From Candidatus Bathyarchaeota archaeon (GTDB taxonomy: Archaea; Thermoproteota; Bathyarchaeia; Bathyarchaeales; SOJC01), in assembly GCA_020351305.1 (NCBI GenBank), contig CP070730.1, positions 1,249,758 through 1,313,686 on the forward strand: DNA of 63,929 nt, written 5' to 3'. Of the stretch, positions 51,384 through 60,583 are shown piece after piece. Made by a program: the position numbers and the translations under genes. The notes below the pieces were generated by a model that saw nothing but the letters and a program-made list of their open reading frames with translations, was not told the origin of the DNA and did not search any database. Within the stretch, counting starts at the first letter, position 1. Each line of letters opens with the position of its first letter.

Positions 51384-53174
51384 ATGATTTTAATGACAAA
51401 GAATGAAATGGTTTGGGATCTTTCGCAGCTTGTTGAGAGCACTGAGCCAGTATGGATTCAAGAGAAATTAAAGTCTATGGTTGTTGAGGTCGAAAAGTTC
51501 CGTGAACAGTATCATGGAAAGGTTATCAACATGAGCGCAAAGGGCATTTTAGAATTCCTAGAAATGAAGGATGAGCTCTATCTCAGGTTTGAAGGCGTGA
51601 TGAAATATTGTCGTTTGATGTATTCTGCTAATTCTCTTGATAATGTCGCAAAACAGCTTAATGATGCCGCTGAAAGTGCACTTATGAAACTCGGTCAAGC
51701 GATGGCGTTTGTGGACATTGAGTTGGCTAAGCTTGTTTCTAAGACTCCATCTCTGTTCAATGACCCTGCGCTTGCTGAGTATAGGCATTTTCTTGAAAGA
51801 ATAGCCAAAAGAGCACCACATATTCTTTCAGAGATTGAGGAGCGCCTTATTATCATGAAGGATAAGAACGGAGTTAATGCTTGGGAAAAACTACAGGGTG
51901 ATTGGCTTTCAACACGAACTTTTAAAATTGAGATTGATGGTGAAATGAAGACTCTACCATATGGGAAGATGCGTGGTCTGTACCAGAGCCCTGATCGTGA
52001 TTTGAGGAAGCGAGCTTATCAGATAGTTCACAAAGAACTTGGAGGATATGAAATTATTTGGTCGAGTGCACTTCGAGCAGTTTGCGATGACCATTTGCAG
52101 GTTTCAAAACTTAGGAAATACGAGGATTCGATGACTCAAAGCTTGATTGATAATGATGTTGACAAGAAAACCATTGAAAGTCTTATGAGAACAATTGAGA
52201 ATAACGTGAGCCTTTACCAAAGATATCTCAGGTTGAAAGCTAAGCTAATGAAACTTGATAAGTTGGCTGATTTTGATTTGTTTGCTCCCTTGCCACATGT
52301 TCCAGACATGAAATATAATTGGCAGAAATCCCGAGAAGAAATCGTAGCTGCCTATGGTGATTTCGATAGAGAGATAGGCAAGTGGATTGATGAAATGTTT
52401 GATAAGAAGCACATTGACGGAGAAATACGGAGAGGTAAGTGGTCAGGAGCCTTCTGTTCTTCGTGGATTTCTGGAAAGACTGCATTCATACTTCAAAGCT
52501 TTAATGAAAGAATAGGAGATGTGTATACCCAAGCTCACGAGCTTGGTCATGCTATTCATGCGTATTTGGGTTCTAGGGCGCAGAAACCGAGTAATCTTGA
52601 AATTGGTAGTTGCATTGCAGAGACTGGTAGTATTTTTGGAGAGCTTCTAGTTACTGAGCAGTTACTCGCTAACGCTAAGACGAAAGAGGAGAGGCAGGCT
52701 ATACTTATCACTATATTAGATGAGTTTGGTATTGCAGCCTTTCGAGTTTCTGCTAGAGTTTTCCTTGAGCAAGATTTGTATAATGCGTTATCGCAGGGCA
52801 GATTTTTAGATGGTAAGGCTGTAGCTAAAATGTGGGTAAGGGCTAGGGATAGAATCTTCGGAAATTCGGTTGATTGGTTAGACGCAATGCAATGGGAATG
52901 GACTCGTACACCACATTATTTCTTTGCAAACTATCGTTTCTACAACTACCCATATGTATATGCTCAGCTGTTTGTATTTGCCCTGTACAAGCTTTACAAG
53001 GAGCAAGGTGCAGAATTTGTCCCTAAATTAAAGAAGTTGTTAGCAGCAGGATCGAGTGAATCTCCAAGGGATTTAGCAGCAGAGATTGGTTTAGACATTG
53101 CTGACGAAGCCTTTTGGGAGAAGGGTATGAAGCAGGCTGAAGAATTCATTGAAATGCTTGAGGTCACTCTATAG
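51384..53174 (+). CDS. pepF: Oligoendopeptidase F-like M3 metallopeptidase
   Basis: About 596 residues from ATG 51384. The zinc motif HELGHAIHAYLGS (His 385, Glu 386, His 389) and the third ligand Glu 413 in CIAETGSIFGE are those of the M3B family. It has no signal peptide, so it acts in the cytoplasm on short peptides. It suits an organism importing oligopeptides through the Dpp system. Transcribed alone, convergent with the flippase-like gene. Confidence 0.9.
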   Translation: MILMTKNEMVWDLSQLVESTEPVWIQEKLKSMVVEVEKFREQYHGKVINMSAKGILEFLEMKDELYLRFEGVMKYCRLMYSANSLDNVAKQLNDAAESALMKLGQAMAFVDIELAKLVSKTPSLFNDPALAEYRHFLERIAKRAPHILSEIEERLIIMKDKNGVNAWEKLQGDWLSTRTFKIEIDGEMKTLPYGKMRGLYQSPDRDLRKRAYQIVHKELGGYEIIWSSALRAVCDDHLQVSKLRKYEDSMTQSLIDNDVDKKTIESLMRTIENNVSLYQRYLRLKAKLMKLDKLADFDLFAPLPHVPDMKYNWQKSREEIVAAYGDFDREIGKWIDEMFDKKHIDGEIRRGKWSGAFCSSWISGKTAFILQSFNERIGDVYTQAHELGHAIHAYLGSRAQKPSNLEIGSCIAETGSIFGELLVTEQLLANAKTKEERQAILITILDEFGIAAFRVSARVFLEQDLYNALSQGRFLDGKAVAKMWVRARDRIFGNSVDWLDAMQWEWTRTPHYFFANYRFYNYPYVYAQLFVFALYKLYKEQGAEFVPKLKKLLAAGSSESPRDLAAEIGLDIADEAFWEKGMKQAEEFIEMLEVTL

Positions 53175-53214
53175 CGGGCACGAAATCTGTTGAGAAGGTA
53201 GTGATGGATACAAG

Positions 53215-53253
53215 TATGCATGCATAAACATGCACATATACATTCATATGTGC
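53215..53253. repeat. Palindrome cluster between convergent genes
   Basis: Holds TATGCATGCATA (53215-53226, perfect) and a hairpin GCACATAT-ACATTC-ATATGTGC (53232-53253, 8-bp perfect stem). It lies between the pepF end and the end of the gene at 53311, where a bidirectional RNA 3' structure would be expected. Confidence 0.45.
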
Positions 53254-53310
53254 CTTTATTAAAAGGGAGACCCATCTCTCTGAATACTATCTAACGGATA
53301 CATGCATATC

Positions 53311-54399
53311 TCACACTTCGTTCTTCTTCTCAATAAGACCCCCACTACCCATCAAACTTGTAACACCAAGCCATTGGACTGCAATGAATCCAATGCTGAA
53401 CCTTAACAAAACTGTTATGATTCTCGTAAGTACTGTGGCTGCAGCAGCGATGTCTGGAGGTATACCAAAAAGAATGAAAGATGTGGTTAAGAATATGTCT
53501 GGTAGCCCAACCTCCGCTGGAACACCTAAAGGGATTGATTTTATTGCAACCAGAAGGGTGTAGACAATAACAACCTGTAGAAAGAGAATAGGCATACTCG
53601 GTTCCACATAGCCTATTGCAATGAAAACCAAGATAATTATCGTGATACTGGAGAACCATGCTAAAACATAAAACAACACAGGCAGAACAAGCTTGGCTGG
53701 TTTGGATCCAAAAGTTCGTAATGACTCATAAAATGTTCTTAAAGAGTCAACAATCCTGGTCTGAATGGTTTCCAGTTTGAAGCGCCCTCTGGAAACACGT
53801 TCCAAAAAGCGCATTATTGCGTTGACCAATCTCTCAGTCCATTTTTCCTTCAAGCAAAGTAGCACTAAAAATCCGAAAGCTAATACACTTATACCAGTAA
53901 TGGTCACCAGGATCTGTAGCATCAAGCCTGACACAGGGTAATCAAGAATCAGCAGTCCCATAAAACCTATAGACAGTGTGGCAGCTGTCGTTATAGTTCC
54001 AAGAATCCGTTGGCTTACAAGAGATGCAACAACTTTTCCTGGATCAGCATTTGGCTCTTTAGACATCAGATAGGTTTTAGCTATCTCTCCGCTAACAGAT
54101 TCAGCGGGAATAAGAAGGTCCGCAAATACACCTATCCAGACATATGCAAAGGTCTTTCTCAAAGGAACCTTCACCGATAGGGGGAGCAGGAGGTACTGCC
54201 AGTTCAAGGTGAATAAGAAAGCTTCCAAGATCAGTGCTAGAGCTGCAAAGGGGTAAACAATCATGTTAACTTGTTGTATTATGTTTATCATCTCTGAAAT
54301 ATTCACGAATACAACTAGGTAAAGTGCAAAGACTAAGAGACCAATTAAAAGAAAGGGAACTGTTCTCAGGAGTACTTTACGCCTTTCGTTCATTTTCAT
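53311..54399 (-). CDS. Lysylphosphatidylglycerol synthase-like (UPF0104) membrane protein, flippase type
   Basis: 362 residues, with seven or eight membrane helices and the family segments PAESVSGEIAKTYLMSK and IPLGVPAEVGLPDIFL. The family covers the flippase-like half of MprF and related proteins that move lipids across the membrane. No synthase domain is attached. With UppP and the glycosyltransferases of this window, it could move lipid-linked glycans, but this is speculative. Confidence 0.8.
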   Translation of the reverse strand: MKMNERRKVLLRTVPFLLIGLLVFALYLVVFVNISEMINIIQQVNMIVYPFAALALILEAFLFTLNWQYLLLPLSVKVPLRKTFAYVWIGVFADLLIPAESVSGEIAKTYLMSKEPNADPGKVVASLVSQRILGTITTAATLSIGFMGLLILDYPVSGLMLQILVTITGISVLAFGFLVLLCLKEKWTERLVNAIMRFLERVSRGRFKLETIQTRIVDSLRTFYESLRTFGSKPAKLVLPVLFYVLAWFSSITIIILVFIAIGYVEPSMPILFLQVVIVYTLLVAIKSIPLGVPAEVGLPDIFLTTSFILFGIPPDIAAAATVLTRIITVLLRFSIGFIAVQWLGVTSLMGSGGLIEKKNEV

Positions 54400-54458
54400 A
54401 CGCTACTCCAACGTTTGGAATAACAGCATTTGTTCTCCATGTGAATTACGTTAACTAA

Positions 54459-54472
54459 ATGCGCGCGCGCAT
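54459..54472. repeat. 14-bp alternating palindrome ATGCGCGCGCGCAT
   Basis: Perfect palindrome of alternating purines and pyrimidines, able in principle to adopt Z-form DNA, in the 82-bp gap between pyrG and the flippase-like gene. Confidence 0.5.
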
Positions 54473-54481
54473 ATTTTATTG

Positions 54482-56128
54482 TCAATCGACACTTCGATTT
54501 GCCACAAGTTTGGGCGCAGTCTTTCCAAGTTTCCTCTCTAAACAAGATTTCACAAATCCATAATACTCAGGGTCAGGTTTGGTTGGGCGGCTCTTGAATT
54601 CACCGTGGAATTGAGAAGCAAAAAAGAAGAAATTGTTCGAGAGTTCCAAAATCTCCATTCTTTTCCCGTCAACACTTTGACCTGAAAAGACTAAGCCATG
54701 CTTCAATAAAGTGGGCTTGTAGAATGGATTGACTTCGTACCTATGGCGATGTCGTTCATAAATCTCTTCGGACAGGTATAAGGAGTAGGCCACGGTTTCC
54801 GCTTTAATCTTAATTTTATGAGCGCCAAGGCGCATTGTGCCCCCTTTTATCTTCACACCATGTTGCTCGGGTATAAGATCTATCACCGGGAAGGGTGTGG
54901 AAGCATTTATCTCAGTGCTATTTGCATCTTTCATTCCGCATACATGTCTGGCAAATTCGACAACTGCCAATTGGAAACCATAGCATATACCCAAGAAAGG
55001 AATATTGTTCTCTCTCGCTAATCGAATCGCAGCGACTTTTCCTTCAGAACCTCGTGGGCCAAAGCCATAAGGCACAAATATGCCATCATAATTCTTGAGG
55101 GATTCAAGTGTCTTAGGCTGCCTTTCGAATCTCTCTGCCTCCAAGTAGTCCAACGAAACACTGGTTTGACATATAGCACCGGCATGCTTGAATGCTTCGT
55201 TCATGCTTACGTAACTGTCTGCTAAACCCGCGTATTTGCCAACCAACGCAATGTTAATCTTATTACGTGGATGCAGAATTATCTCAACAAATTTTTCCCA
55301 TTCGCTCCATTGAGGTTTTCGCGAAGACAGGTTCAAACGTTGTGCTATGAAATCACCCATTCCTTGCTTGTGCAATATAATAGGAACCTCATAGACGGAT
55401 TCAACATTGAAGGAGCAGAAAACAGCATTTTCAGGTATAGTTCCAAAGAGAGCAATTTTCCGCCGTGCTTCTTTGTTAATCATTTCTCTTGAGCGTGCAA
55501 CAATCATGTCTGGTTGTATGCCGATACGGCGAAGTTCGTTGACACTGTGTTGCAAAGGTTTAGTTTTCATTTCTTTTGTAACGTCTAATATTGGAACTAG
55601 GGCGACATGGATGTAAAGAGTATCTTCGTATCCCTTTTCAAGGCGCATCTGTCGTATAGCTTCGAGAAAAGGCAAGCCCTCTATGTCCCCTACTGTACCA
55701 CCACATTCAGTTAACACCACATCTACTCCAGACTTTCTTGCCACATTTTGGATTCGTCGCTTAATTTCGTCTGTGACATGCGGTACGATTTGTACACAAC
55801 TACCCAGATAATTTCCTTTTCTTTCTTTCTCGATGACAGATTTGTAAACCATGCCAGTTGTAACGTTATTATCCATCGTCAGGTTTAGATCCAAGAACCT
55901 TTCATACCATCCCAAATCGAGGTCTGTTTCCCCTCCATCGTCTGTGACATAAACCTCGCCGTGCATGTAGGGGTTCATCGTACCTGCATCAACATTTACA
56001 TAAGGATCGACCTTGATGGCCGTAACTTTAATCCCTTTTGTTTGAAGCATTTTACCAACTGAGGATGTAACAATGCCTTTTCCAACTGAAGAAAGCACAC
56101 CCCCTGTGATGAAAACATATTTCACCAT
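54482..56128 (-). CDS. pyrG: CTP synthase
   Basis: 548 residues, the usual length. Aminates UTP to CTP with glutamine. The amidoligase domain opens VFITGGVLSSVGKGIVTSSVG (split); it has the Mg/ATP site and TECGGTVGDIEG. The glutaminase domain has nucleophile Cys in LGICYGFQLAVVEFA and the His/Glu pair in FHGEFKSRP (HGEF where HPEF is usual). Completes the pyrimidine genes of the window with pyrB and pyrI. Confidence 0.95.
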   Translation of the reverse strand: MVKYVFITGGVLSSVGKGIVTSSVGKMLQTKGIKVTAIKVDPYVNVDAGTMNPYMHGEVYVTDDGGETDLDLGWYERFLDLNLTMDNNVTTGMVYKSVIEKERKGNYLGSCVQIVPHVTDEIKRRIQNVARKSGVDVVLTECGGTVGDIEGLPFLEAIRQMRLEKGYEDTLYIHVALVPILDVTKEMKTKPLQHSVNELRRIGIQPDMIVARSREMINKEARRKIALFGTIPENAVFCSFNVESVYEVPIILHKQGMGDFIAQRLNLSSRKPQWSEWEKFVEIILHPRNKINIALVGKYAGLADSYVSMNEAFKHAGAICQTSVSLDYLEAERFERQPKTLESLKNYDGIFVPYGFGPRGSEGKVAAIRLARENNIPFLGICYGFQLAVVEFARHVCGMKDANSTEINASTPFPVIDLIPEQHGVKIKGGTMRLGAHKIKIKAETVAYSLYLSEEIYERHRHRYEVNPFYKPTLLKHGLVFSGQSVDGKRMEILELSNNFFFFASQFHGEFKSRPTKPDPEYYGFVKSCLERKLGKTAPKLVANRSVD

Positions 56129-56192
56129 GCTTCTAAGCCCTCGCTATGACAAGAGCATACGGGAAACTTTGCATTTAAGCTCTTTGTGAATA

Positions 56193-57233
56193 TCAGGGGG
56201 TTATGGCAATTTTAATGTCTGACTTGGAGCTAGCTAGAGTCTCAAATGCCTCTTCAATTCCATCTAATTTCACTCGTTTCGTAACAAGAGGTTTCACGTT
56301 CAACACCCCTGATGCAATCAGGTTCAAGGCACTCTTGAAATGTCGTGGAGTCGCATGAAAAACGCCCATAATCGTTACTTCCCCATAGTGCAACGGTTCA
56401 GCATCTATGTTAATTCTAGTTCCAGGCGAACAGCCACCAAATTCAAGCACCGTGCCGCCTTTACTCACCATTTCCATCGCTTGCTCCCAGGTGTCTCGTA
56501 GACCTATAGCTTCAATTACTACATCAGCCCCATTTCCTGCGGTCAGATTTTTGACTTTCTCCACTGCATTTTCAGTCTTAGCACTTATCGTTTCGTCTGC
56601 ACCGAGCCGCTTAGCGAACTCAAGCCGTTCATTGACCAAGTCGCTTATGATAACAGTTGCCCCGAGTTTCTTTGCGACAAGTAGATGAAAAAGCCCGATA
56701 GGGCCAGCTCCAATTATTGCTACAATATTACCAAGTTGTATATTTGCCTCTTCAGCTCCATGGAGAACACAGGCAAGCGGTTCTGTCATTGCAGCTTCTT
56801 CATAACTAACGTGTGGCGGAATCTCCTGTGCATTGACCAGAATCATTTGGGAGGGAATTCGAATATATTCAGCGTACGCCCCCCATAGCCAAAGCATGGA
56901 CTCACACAAATTGAATTTTCCTTTTTGGCACATCCTGCAGCGCAAGCACGGAGCACTGTTTCCTGCACGAATTCGCATGCCTTTCTTAGGCCAAGTTACG
57001 CCTTCACCAACCTCTACGACCTCTCCAGCCCATTCATGCCCAAAAATTGTCGGTAATTTGATTACTTTCTCCACATACCCCCTCTGGAAAATCTTCAAAT
57101 CTGTCCCACAGGTTGTTGCAGCTTTGATCTTAGTTAAGACTTCTCCAAAACTTGCTTTAGGCTTTTCAACATCCTCAACTCGGAGGTCTTTCACTCCATA
57201 TAACATAGCAGCTCTCATTTTTTCAATAGTCAT
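56193..57233 (-). CDS. Zinc-dependent medium-chain alcohol dehydrogenase 1
   Basis: 346 residues. Catalytic zinc: TCGTDLK and GHEWAGEV. Structural zinc: CLRCRMCQKGKFNLC. NAD(P) fold: IIGAGPIGLFHLLVAK. The family holds threonine, sorbitol and butanediol dehydrogenases; the substrate is not determined. The start at 57233 overlaps the upstream gene by 11 bp; MRAAMLYG at 57218 is a possible alternative. Paired with a paralogue, it may supply the substrate of the 2-oxoacid/acetoin dehydrogenase operon upstream. Confidence 0.85.
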   Translation of the reverse strand: MTIEKMRAAMLYGVKDLRVEDVEKPKASFGEVLTKIKAATTCGTDLKIFQRGYVEKVIKLPTIFGHEWAGEVVEVGEGVTWPKKGMRIRAGNSAPCLRCRMCQKGKFNLCESMLWLWGAYAEYIRIPSQMILVNAQEIPPHVSYEEAAMTEPLACVLHGAEEANIQLGNIVAIIGAGPIGLFHLLVAKKLGATVIISDLVNERLEFAKRLGADETISAKTENAVEKVKNLTAGNGADVVIEAIGLRDTWEQAMEMVSKGGTVLEFGGCSPGTRINIDAEPLHYGEVTIMGVFHATPRHFKSALNLIASGVLNVKPLVTKRVKLDGIEEAFETLASSKSDIKIAITP

Positions 57234-58251
57234 TGAAAATAACCACTTTCAAACATTCTTTGCTTTTTGCAGCCACTTGGAATGCTTCTGCTGTTTTGCT
57301 CAACGGGAATTTATGCGTTATTAGTCTCTTTGGGTCAATCTTCTTGGCTTGAATAAGCTCCAAAGCAATTTTAGTTTCTATGTGTGATGTCGAATAAGAT
57401 GATACAAGTTTGATTTCTGAAAAGAATAGTTTGCCTGGGCTCAGTCGCATGAATTCCTCTCGTTGCGTAGGTGCAAAGACGCAAATAGTTCCCCCTTTGC
57501 GGCACAGTTCTACTCCAGCAAGATAGGCATTAACATTTGGCGCAGTGACTACTACAATGTCAGCGCCTCTTCCATCAGTTGCTCTCTTAACCATGTCGAT
57601 GAGGCTTTCTGTCTCTGGATTAACTGTCAAATCTGCGCCCAAAAGTTTAGCTGCCTTCAATCTATAATTAATAAAATCTGTGGCTATGACCTGGCTTGCA
57701 CCGAAAATTTGTAAAAGCATCGTGTGAATTATCCCGGAAGGCCCCGCGCCCATAACCACAGCTACATCTGATGGTTGTATTTCACACTTTTTTATAGCGC
57801 GTATACAGCATCCAACTGGTTCTATAAGAGTTGCTTCCTCGAAGGAAAGGTCGTGTGGGATTTTTAATGTATCTATCCAGAGGTTTTGTGCTGGAACCTT
57901 GAAGTATTCTGCAAATCCACCTGGTTGCAGATTGGTTTTAGAAAACTGCTCGCATAGTGTATAGGCTCCGTGTCTGCAGTAATAACAAGTCAAACAGGCA
58001 ACGTGATGATGGGCGAAAACTCTATCATCTACCTCGAATCCTTTAACTTTGTTTCCAACTTTAGTCACTATGCCTGATGGTTCGTGTCCAAGTATTAAGG
58101 GCGCACGTGTTTTCGTATACCACTCCATCAGGTTAGAGCCACATATACCACAAGCCTTCATCTTCACAAGAATTTCTTTTGGGCCAGTTTTAGGCATGGG
58201 CATGTCTTCAATTAGTATGTTGTCAAGGCTGTAGTACATTGCTGCTTTCAT
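57223..58251 (-). CDS. Zinc-dependent medium-chain alcohol dehydrogenase 2
   Basis: 342 residues. Catalytic zinc: CGICGSNLMEW and GHEPSGIV. Structural zinc: CLTCYYCRHGAYTLC. Cofactor fold: VVMGAGPSGIIHTMLLQ. A paralogue of the following gene, with overlapping ends. It begins 171 bp downstream of the E2 gene on the same strand, so linkage to the dehydrogenase complex is possible. Confidence 0.85.
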   Translation of the reverse strand: MKAAMYYSLDNILIEDMPMPKTGPKEILVKMKACGICGSNLMEWYTKTRAPLILGHEPSGIVTKVGNKVKGFEVDDRVFAHHHVACLTCYYCRHGAYTLCEQFSKTNLQPGGFAEYFKVPAQNLWIDTLKIPHDLSFEEATLIEPVGCCIRAIKKCEIQPSDVAVVMGAGPSGIIHTMLLQIFGASQVIATDFINYRLKAAKLLGADLTVNPETESLIDMVKRATDGRGADIVVVTAPNVNAYLAGVELCRKGGTICVFAPTQREEFMRLSPGKLFFSEIKLVSSYSTSHIETKIALELIQAKKIDPKRLITHKFPLSKTAEAFQVAAKSKECLKVVIFNDY

Positions 58252-58422
58252 ATGATAGTCGCCTTGTTTGAGAAAGGTTGTGATGCACTTAAGACTTTTC
58301 TATGAATTTTATTGGAATCAACATGCTGCATTTCGGGGAAGGAGCTGTCTTGCCTCAAGAGAATGCCGGATTTCGATCCCGGCTAATTTACATTGGATGC
58401 ATGTGATTCTTTCATTTCATTT

Positions 58423-59568
58423 TCAGAATGGCAGGTGTTCTTCAATTATATCTTTTATTTTCTTCAAGAACAGCGAAGCAGGTGCACCATCCACTATTCT
58501 GTGGTCGTATGCAAGTGTTAGAGTCATTACCGGCTTGATAACTATTTTGTCATCTGCCACAACTGGCTTCTTCACTGTGCGTCCTGCTGCTAATATTGCA
58601 GCTTCTGGGGGGTTAATTATTGGTAAGAATACATTTACATCATGCATGCCAAGGTTAGTCACTGTAAAGGTTCCACATGCTAATTGCTCTTTTGACAATT
58701 TTCCTTGCCTTGCTATGTCCACCAATTCTTCCAACTCGGAAGAGATTTTCAAAAGTTGCTTTTCATCTGCATTATGTATAACCGGGACCACAAGCCCTTT
58801 TTCTGTTGAAATAGCTATCCCAATATTGATGTCACTATATAGCCGAATTTTCCCGGCTAACAGCGTCGAATTTATCATACGGTGTTCATGTAAAGCCCTT
58901 GCCACTGCATAAATCAGAATTGCAGTGTAAGATACTTTGATTTTTTCCCGCAGCTTCACAGCTTCTGTTGCGTCAACATTCATTATGATAAAACTGTGAG
59001 GTGCTGTTCTGAAGCTAGAGGTAACACGTTCAGCAGAAATTTTCCTTATCCCTGTTAGCGGAAATTCCCTTTTTACGCTAGGTGACATTCGCGCTTTTTC
59101 TTCCATGAGACGAGTAACGTCTTGCTCAACGATCCTTCCTTCAAAACCTGAACCTTGTATTTGCGTCAAATCCATTTTATATTCTCTTGCTAGTCTTTTT
59201 GCTGCCGGTGAAGCTAAAACACGTTTTCTGAACATAACAAGCTTTGCATTTTCCCTTGCGCCCTCTTCCCTTTTTATAGACTCACTCGGTTGTTCCAGAG
59301 GTTTAATCTCTGTTTTAGGTAACCTTTCGTTTGGTGCAGTTATAAATGCAAGTGTTGCACCAACAGGCACGTCATAACCCTCCATGACCAAAATTTTTCT
59401 AAGAACACCTGTTATTGGACCTTCAACATCGTATGTGACTTTTTCGGATAACACTTCCACAACGGGCTCACCCTTTTTAATTGCATCACCTTCTTTCTTA
59501 TACCACTGGATTACACTGCCAGTTTTCATTGTTAGGCTAAGTCGGGGCATGAGAATTTTTGTGACCAA
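58423..59568 (-). CDS. Dihydrolipoamide acyltransferase (E2) of a 2-oxoacid/acetoin dehydrogenase complex
   Basis: 381 residues from TTG 59568. Lipoyl domain (about 1-78) with the modified Lys in LSEKVTYDVEG; peripheral-subunit-binding domain (about 112-148, SPAAKRLAREYKMDLTQIQGSGFEGRI split); catalytic core with YDHRIVDGAPAS (HxxxDG). It transfers acyl groups to CoA. It sits 13 bp after E1 beta in the operon. No E3 or lipoate ligase gene is in the window. Confidence 0.92.
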   Translation of the reverse strand: MVTKILMPRLSLTMKTGSVIQWYKKEGDAIKKGEPVVEVLSEKVTYDVEGPITGVLRKILVMEGYDVPVGATLAFITAPNERLPKTEIKPLEQPSESIKREEGARENAKLVMFRKRVLASPAAKRLAREYKMDLTQIQGSGFEGRIVEQDVTRLMEEKARMSPSVKREFPLTGIRKISAERVTSSFRTAPHSFIIMNVDATEAVKLREKIKVSYTAILIYAVARALHEHRMINSTLLAGKIRLYSDINIGIAISTEKGLVVPVIHNADEKQLLKISSELEELVDIARQGKLSKEQLACGTFTVTNLGMHDVNVFLPIINPPEAAILAAGRTVKKPVVADDKIVIKPVMTLTLAYDHRIVDGAPASLFLKKIKDIIEEHLPF

Positions 59569-59581
59569 AATTGTACAGCTC

Positions 59582-60583
59582 TTAAATTATTTCTCGGATT
59601 GTTTTTATTATTCTCCTTTCATCAGGTATTACGTATTTTTCCAAGGGAGGGCTGAAGGGGATAGGTGTGTCGGGTTCAGCCACGCGTCTTATTGGTGCAT
59701 CAAGATAGTCTATAGCTTCCTCAGCAACCATTGCAGCAATTTCAGCGGTTACACCAGCTGTTTTGCAATCTTCAGCTGCAATGACTAAGCGACCTGTTTT
59801 CTTGACCGAGTCAATTATGGTTTTTTTATCTAATGGGACAAGCGTTCGTGGATCAACTACTTCAATGCCTAAGCCTTCTTTCTTAAGCATTCTTGCTGCA
59901 TTTAGAGCTTTGTGAACCATGAACATTGTTGCAACTATTGTTAAGTCTTCTCCCTCATTTTTGATATCAGCAATCCCAAGTGGAATTGTATAGTCTTCTT
60001 CAGGCACTGGGCCCTCTGTTGGATAAAGGAGCTTGTGTTCACAGAATATTATCGGATTGCTGCCTTGTATCGCTGTTTTCAATAGTCCTTTTGCATCATA
60101 AGCGGTTGAAGGAACTGCGACAAGCAACCCGGGTATGTGCATGAACCACGCTTCTAGACTTTGAGAGTGGTGAGCTGCAATGTTAACTCCTCCTCCAAAA
60201 GGAGTTCGGATAACTAAAGGTACTTTTGCTTGTGCACCAAACATGTAATGAATTTTAGCTGCTTGGTTAGCTATCTGGTCCATGGCAAGTGTAGTTAAAT
60301 CACCGAACATGATTTCTGCAATAGGTTTCATGCCTGTTATTGCAGCCCCAACTGCTGTGCCGATTATTGCAGATTCGCTGATTGGTGTGTCTCTAACACG
60401 TTCATCACCAAACTCCTCTGCCAGCCCCTTCGTTACTTTAAATGCACCCTCCCAACAGCGACCGATATCTTCACCAAGAAGAAATACTGTGTTGTCGCGT
60501 TTCATTTCTTCTAGCAATGCTTCACGGATTGCATCCCTATAAGTTATTACTCGCATTTTCCCATCGCCGTTATGCATAGACAT
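59582..60583 (-). CDS. 2-oxoacid/acetoin dehydrogenase E1 beta subunit
   Basis: 333 residues. Transketolase-like beta subunit: VFLLGEDIGRCWEGAFKVTKGL, DTPISESAIIGTAVGAAITGMKPIAEIMFGD and the C-terminal TAGVTAEIAA. It forms the alpha2beta2 E1 with the preceding gene, whose end it overlaps by 14 bp (MRVITYRDAI at 60556 is an alternative start). Confidence 0.92.
   Translation of the reverse strand: MSMHNGDGKMRVITYRDAIREALLEEMKRDNTVFLLGEDIGRCWEGAFKVTKGLAEEFGDERVRDTPISESAIIGTAVGAAITGMKPIAEIMFGDLTTLAMDQIANQAAKIHYMFGAQAKVPLVIRTPFGGGVNIAAHHSQSLEAWFMHIPGLLVAVPSTAYDAKGLLKTAIQGSNPIIFCEHKLLYPTEGPVPEEDYTIPLGIADIKNEGEDLTIVATMFMVHKALNAARMLKKEGLGIEVVDPRTLVPLDKKTIIDSVKKTGRLVIAAEDCKTAGVTAEIAAMVAEEAIDYLDAPIRRVAEPDTPIPFSPPLEKYVIPDERRIIKTIREII

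Noticed and set aside
58365-58383. GCCGG-9-CCGGC hairpin with TTCGATC in the loop, looking like a tRNA T-arm
   Set aside because: A real T-arm needs a 7-base loop closed by G53-C61. Here the pairing puts nine bases in the loop, and no D-arm, anticodon arm or matching acceptor strand lies upstream. It may be a plain hairpin in the gap between E2 and the alcohol dehydrogenase.
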